DNA from: Chlorops oryzae
Lineage: Eukaryota; Arthropoda; Insecta; Diptera; Chloropidae
Length of the DNA stretch: 64,000 bases
Assembly: GCA_020466095.1 (NCBI GenBank)
Contig: CM035806.1
Location: forward strand, 39,751,698 to 39,815,697
Reading direction: 5' to 3'
Shown piece after piece: positions 59,582-64,000 of the stretch (positions are counted from its first letter, which is position 1; each line of letters opens with the position of its first letter). The notes under the pieces were generated by a model. The model was not told where the DNA came from and made no database searches. It saw nothing but the letters and a program-made list of their open reading frames with translations. A program made the translations under genes and the position numbers.

Positions 59582-60453
59582 TAAGGGTGTTATAGTCAGG
59601 CGACCCTGACAATTTAATACCCGACACAGACACACATGTTCAAATAATTTTTAATATCAAGAGGTGTTTAAGGCCACTAGGGGCCCCATATGCCGACTTT
59701 TGTTAAAGTTCTTTATGAAAACTGCCCCTTTTCCACGCCTACTTTTCCAATTTTTTTTTTTTGAATTCTAATCGGAGTCTTAAATATACGCTCAAATTCT
59801 AAGTTTCATTGAAATATTTCAAAAAAGTCCGAATTTGAGGCAGTTTTGAGATTTTTGTCACAGACCCTAGTTCTGGAGCTACCCTTAATAATGGACCGAT
59901 CAAGGAAATTTTTTGGGAGGACGTTTATGGCTAGCAAAGAAGCCAAAGTGCCAAGTTTCGTTCAAGTCCCAATTGAATTTCGGGTGTAGGACATAACTTT
60001 TGAAAAACGCCCTTCTGCAACGCCCACTTTTTCAATTTTTGGAAATCATATTACATGTCTATAAATATGTTCAAATATCGAATTTCATCAAAATATCTTG
60101 AAAAACTTCGATTTTAGAGCAATTTTACCGATTTTCGTAACAGACCCTAGTACTGGAGGTACCCCTAAAAATGGTCCGATCGGGTCCATTCTCGAACTTG
60201 TTCTTACTCATGTCGCCGTGAGGACGTGAGGATGCCAAATTATGTCAAGATAGCTCAACTCCTTCGATAAGAAAACTGTATACAAACAGACAGGCGGACA
60301 GACGGACAGACGGACGGACAGACAGGCTAAATCGAATCTCCTGGTGACGCTGATCATTTCTATATATTTTGTATGGTCTACTCGACTGGTTCTGGGTGTT
60401 ACACACAACCACACAAACGCAATATACCCTCGACACAGAGTGTGTCGGGTATA
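59582..60453 (+). mobile_element. mini-me-like repeat copy (E), full length
   Basis: This is the best complete copy, about 872 bp. It starts AAGGGTGTTATAGTCAGGCG, has paired internal blocks with CACGCC.ACTTTT and CAGACCCTAGT.CTGGAG occurring twice, a (GTCY)n tract at about 60288-60330, and ends CGACACAGAGTGTGTCGGGTATA (given here in part, TGTGTCGGGTATA), which can fold into a short hairpin. Non-coding. Confidence 0.82.
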
Positions 60454-61001
60454 ATGATGAAGTTTTTTTCTTACCTATTTTCATTTTTTTTTTTGTTTTT
60501 GTTTTTTTTTTTTTGTCTTCATCTTCATTTTGTTCGTTCGCTTTTAGGTTTCCGTGCTCTTTATTTCCTTTTCTGTTTTTTTTTTTTTTTTTCACTATAA
60601 TATATTAATCATACTTACGTATAAAACACAAACGAACAATAAGAAATTTTTATTAACCATAACTTTATTCGTGCTTGGCGTTTTATTAAAGTCATTGTTT
60701 TTTTTTTTTTAGTTGAACGAGTTTTTTGAACTGAAATACCGAAAATGATGTTTTTCTAAAATGCAATTAAATAAAATAAGATTGATAGAATCCTCTGCTC
60801 TGCCAAGTTGAATAATTTTTTAGAAGAATAGTTTCAAAACGAAGATAGCGAGCAAGCGAAACGAGAAAATTACCATCTTCGCGTTCAAGCGGTAAAATGT
60901 GTTAGTGCAGTTAAGTGGTTTTAAGTTTGAAGCCATGAAAACGTGCAGTTGACTTCATTGAAATGCCATTTGAAACTATGAACAGAAGAAGAGGAAAAAC
61001 T

Positions 61002-61196
61002 TTAGTGAGATTTTCTGTCCTCTTTTGTTGTCAATGGAGCATCAGTCAACGGACGGCCATTCAGTATGTTCTCGGCTTCGATGAGTACTGACTGTAGTGT
61101 CTCTGGTCTAAGCGCATGATTGCGCAATGCGACGTTGAGAATGCGTTTGATAACACGGATGGGCCTCTCCCAACAGCCACCTGAACTAGTTGGCAA
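61002..61196 (-). pseudogene. BEL/Pao LTR retrotransposon integrase fragment
   Basis: The minus-strand frame reads SGGCWERPIRVIKRIL, then RPETLQSVLIEAENILNGRPL. The pattern GG.WER.I..IK..L and L..L..EAE.ILN.RPLT belongs to the C-terminal part of BEL/Pao-type integrases. Only about 60 residues remain; no LTRs or other domains were found nearby, so it is a dead fragment. Confidence 0.8.
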
Positions 61197-61479
61197 CCTA
61201 ACCTAAGCTAATCTATCGCTTGAAAATATTTTCAAATTAATAAATTAATTTGTGGTTTTCCATTAAAAACCTTCGTTGCAGAACACAACCACCAAAAATC
61301 CAACAAAAATAGGAATCTATTAATTCACTATCAAAAAAAAAAAAAAAAAAAATTAGTTTTTCAGCTCATATAACTTCCACAGAAGAAGAATCCATTGAAG
61401 ACCGTCCCATGTGGTCCTGTCATGTTACTCTTAATACAATCTATGTATGCCGTCGAAACTCTCTATAACGAATTGCAAG

Positions 61480-61600
61480 ATGCTCTGGGTTCGACTCCCA
61501 GCTGAGGTCGCTAATGTTTGAGGTCGTTTTTTCTGTATCTGGTTTTCTTTGTTTATCGTTATTCGTGGTATCACAACGGTTTAACTTACATGTTTATACC
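61480..61600 (+). mobile_element. SINE fragment related to the 31-kb SINE
   Basis: It has a perfect T-arm CTGGGTTCGACTCCCAG with B box GGTTCGACTCC (61488) and, about 75 bases later, GTGGTATCACAACGG (61565-61579), the same tail word as the SINE at 30967-31206. The 5' tRNA-like part is degenerate. Confidence 0.55.
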
Positions 61601-61604
61601 ATAT

Positions 61605-63470
61605 ACATATGTATGTATATGGGGAAGTGAAGGAAATATCGAATCAGCGACTGCTATTACTTTTAAGTCTGATTCGGAATATATAAATTTAATTTTAATA
61701 AGTAAATATGTACATAGCTGTTCTTCGTGATTAAAACATTGATAGTTTATCGATTATTTTAAACGATAACAATAGTTATCTCAGTGCTTAAAATAAGGAT
61801 TTGTGCCAAATACCGAAAAATATTTCTCAACTACCGATTTTTTTTTTTTTTTTTTTTTGGTTCAAAAGTGCTTTATTTTAACATTTCAAGTCGAATTACT
61901 AATATTGCATATAATAATAATATATATGGGAAAATTTTTATTTAATCTTCTTCAATGAAATAAAAAATGAGAGTTGATATGAATTTAAAATTCAAAGATC
62001 GTGTTTCCAGACTCTTCGGTCTCGTCATCATCATCAACATCAATGTTTTCGTGAACTTTGCACTCACGTGCTTCTGAGAAAATGGCTTGAAAAAAATGTC
62101 CAACTACCGAAATGAAATGCCAACTACCGGTTTTACGCACAAAAACGGCTTATTTTAAGCACTGAGTTATCTTACAGAAAAAAAAAGAGATGAGAAAACG
62201 GCCCCTAGGATTCCAGATGCATGATGAAAAAGATTTTGAAAAAATCCCTTATCGGATGGGGCAAAACACGCCAAGTGTACCTACCCACCTGAAAAAAAAT
62301 TTCTCTCCAATGTGAATGAAATTTGGTGGGATTGTTGAAATTGATGAGTACAATAAATGCGCGAAATTACGGTACATTCTATTCACAGGGTGCCGAGATA
62401 CAGAGTGTCAAAGCTAGCGATTTATTTGCGTAGAGCATAATTCGTTGCATTATAACGAGGCTAAAGAGATGTTCATGGAATTTTTTTTTTGTAATAATTT
62501 CTAAAACAAATTATCTGAGCTTTTCGAAAAAAGTATTTAAAAATTTTTTTGATAAGGGCAAATGAGAAAATGTTCGTATTTTAGTTTTCATTATCAATTT
62601 TCTACGAGAGTCCTCATAATTTTATTTTTCTTTTTGATGTCGAAAAAATGCCTAGCATTTTAATTTTAAAATGATGTATATATCATTATGGTATCTACAA
62701 CATACATAAATCCTCATAACAAAACATTGAACATGCCTAACCAGCAATTTTCTCTTAGCAACAAAGAAACGAGCGAATTATATTCACAGTTCAAAACGGA
62801 ACCGAAAGGCTGTGCTGGACAATAATCCGCGCTCGATATGATATATGTATCTATAGATTCCAAGTTAATTGGAACAAAAAAATAAATATATATATTGTTT
62901 AAATGACTTGTTTTATGAATGAAAAGAAAATATCGTCCGTTCAGCAAGACAATTCGTTAAAAAAAAAAAAAAATTCTAAAGAATGATACAATTTTTCTCT
63001 CTTTACTTTAAAATATAGAACACAACTGTTTGTAAAATGATTTCACCGCAGGAACGTATTACGTAGCCTTAAAGTGATTCTCTGGTGCAGCGATCAACAT
63101 CCCATTTTGAGCTAATGAGCATATGTCGACTAAAGCAGTTATTCCTTAGACCCGCATAATTGTTTTGAAAGGATACGGCATTTTATCGATCGCTCTGCAA
63201 CCCTTTTTTACTCTGAAAGCATCCAAGTAAAGCGATTACCATCCCCTACCTATTGTATTTGGCTTTCTTACGCCACTAGTAAAATTACTGAATAACAGAT
63301 TCGGTGCCAGCTAAAATTCTCGAAGTCGCTAACAATCGAAAGTTAAAAGTGCAGCTTATTAACTGAATGAAAAAACTTGTTCTGAATCAATTTTTAAATA
63401 AAACTGTTGTTTTGTAAAAAAAATAATATTTTGGCTCCTTTTTGGTCAAATTGGCGCTTTTTTTTATACC
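61605..63470. other. AT-rich intergenic DNA
   Basis: A pair of similar phrases, CAACTACCGATTTTTT near 61830 and CAACTACCGGTTTTACGC near 62110, and GCTTATTTTAAGCACTGAG suggest a decayed element between about 61780 and 62165 (compare CAGTGCTTAAAATAAGGATT at 61780 with the inverse at 62165). No gene supported. Confidence 0.45.
61780..62166. mobile_element. Possible hAT-type element with CAGTGCTTAAAATAAG termini
   Basis: CAGTGCTTAAAATAAG at the left is the inverse of CTTATTTTAAGCACTG at the right, a 16-base perfect match. The left flank GTTATCT and the right flank AGTTATCT share seven or eight bases (TAGTTATCT versus GAGTTATCT), consistent with an 8-bp target duplication AGTTATCT. The interior is AT-rich and non-coding. 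Confidence 0.7.
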
Positions 63471-63474
63471 CGAC

Positions 63475-64000
63475 ACACTCTGTGTCGAGGGTATATTGCG
63501 TTTGTGTGGTTGTGTGTAACACCCAGAACCAGTCAAGATAGACCATACAAAATATATATAGAAATGATCAGAATCACCAGGAGATTCGATTTAGACATGT
63601 CCGTCTGTCTATCTGTCTGTCTGTCCGTCTGTATGCAGTTTTCTTATCGAAGGAGTTGAGCTATCTTGACAAAATTTGGTATCCTCACGTCCTCACGGCG
63701 ACATGAGTAAGAACAAGTTCGAGAATGGATCCGATTGGACCATTTTTAGGGGTACCTCCAGTACTAGGGTCTGTGACAAAAATCTCAAAATTGCCCCAAA
63801 ATCTGACTTTTTCAAAATATTTCAATGAAACTTAGAGTTTGAGCGTATATTTAAGTCTCCGATTAGAATTGAAAAATATTGGAAAAGTGGACGTGGCAAA
63901 GGGGCGGGTTTCATAAAGAAATTTAGCAAAATTCGGTATATGGGGCCCCTTATGGCCTTAAACAACTCTTGATATTAAAAATTATTTGAACATGTGTGCC
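63475..64000 (-). mobile_element. mini-me-like repeat copy (F), continues past the window
   Basis: It starts TATACCCGACACACTCTGTG, able to form a GACACA/TGTGTC hairpin, passes the GTCTGTCTATCTGTCTGTCT tract and the CTTATCGAAGGAGTTGAGCT block, and is still in repeat sequence at base 64000 (CATGTGTGCC). Orientation opposite to copies C-E. Confidence 0.82.

Noticed and set aside
60245..60595. Lysine/glutamate-rich 116-codon minus frame
   Set aside because: Half is translated T-rich homopolymer sequence and half is mini-me-like repeat.

Overview
This window is nuclear DNA from a higher fly (Brachycera, probably an acalyptrate such as a tephritid; the sequence does not settle the family). Three things support this. 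It has split genes with GT/AG introns encoding a SoxF transcription factor and a vesicular GABA transporter with insect-type sequences. The AT-rich intergenic DNA carries several mini-me-like repeats with GTCY tracts, a type known from Diptera. It also carries mariner, SINE, BEL/Pao and non-LTR remnants.

Layout. 1-16.0 kb is gene-poor and repeat-rich. It contains a pogo-type MITE, a 989-bp TIR element, a nested group (Transib-like element, hAT-type MITE, TTAA-type MITE), and a strange degraded duplication around a 116-base A run. A unique-looking GC-richer block sits at 9.83-10.95 kb. 16.3-29.1 kb holds a Sox15-like (SoxF) gene on the + strand: a candidate 5' exon near 16.87 kb, a first intron of about 9.4 kb loaded with repeats, then two well supported exons with the HMG box split between them. 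29.2-31.2 kb is a transposon cluster: a TA-flanked MITE, a mariner with an intact transposase frame, and a tRNA-derived SINE with a 13-bp target duplication. 33.06-34.92 kb is the Vgat gene (+, three coding exons). 38.2-51.2 kb on the - strand is one large gene in five coding exons. I reconstruct about 3594 residues, with four W/VDE motifs, a CIC..C.CGRHHC cysteine motif typical of the MAP6/SAXO (STOP) microtubule-stabiliser family, and about 84 tandem 28-30-residue DNL.EGE units. It converges on Vgat. 52-64 kb is again intergenic, with three mini-me-like copies (one interrupted by a MITE), two SINE-like pieces and a BEL/Pao integrase fragment.

The most notable items are two. The first is the giant MAP6/SAXO-like repeat gene, whose DNA is partly homogenised in 174-bp two-unit steps. 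The second is a pair of elements bounded by the exact heptamer CACAGTG with perfect 5-bp target duplications (CGTCG and TATCG), the layout of Transib/RAG-like transposons; one carries a short spliced coding region I cannot name. No CRISPR, rRNA or canonical tRNA gene was seen.
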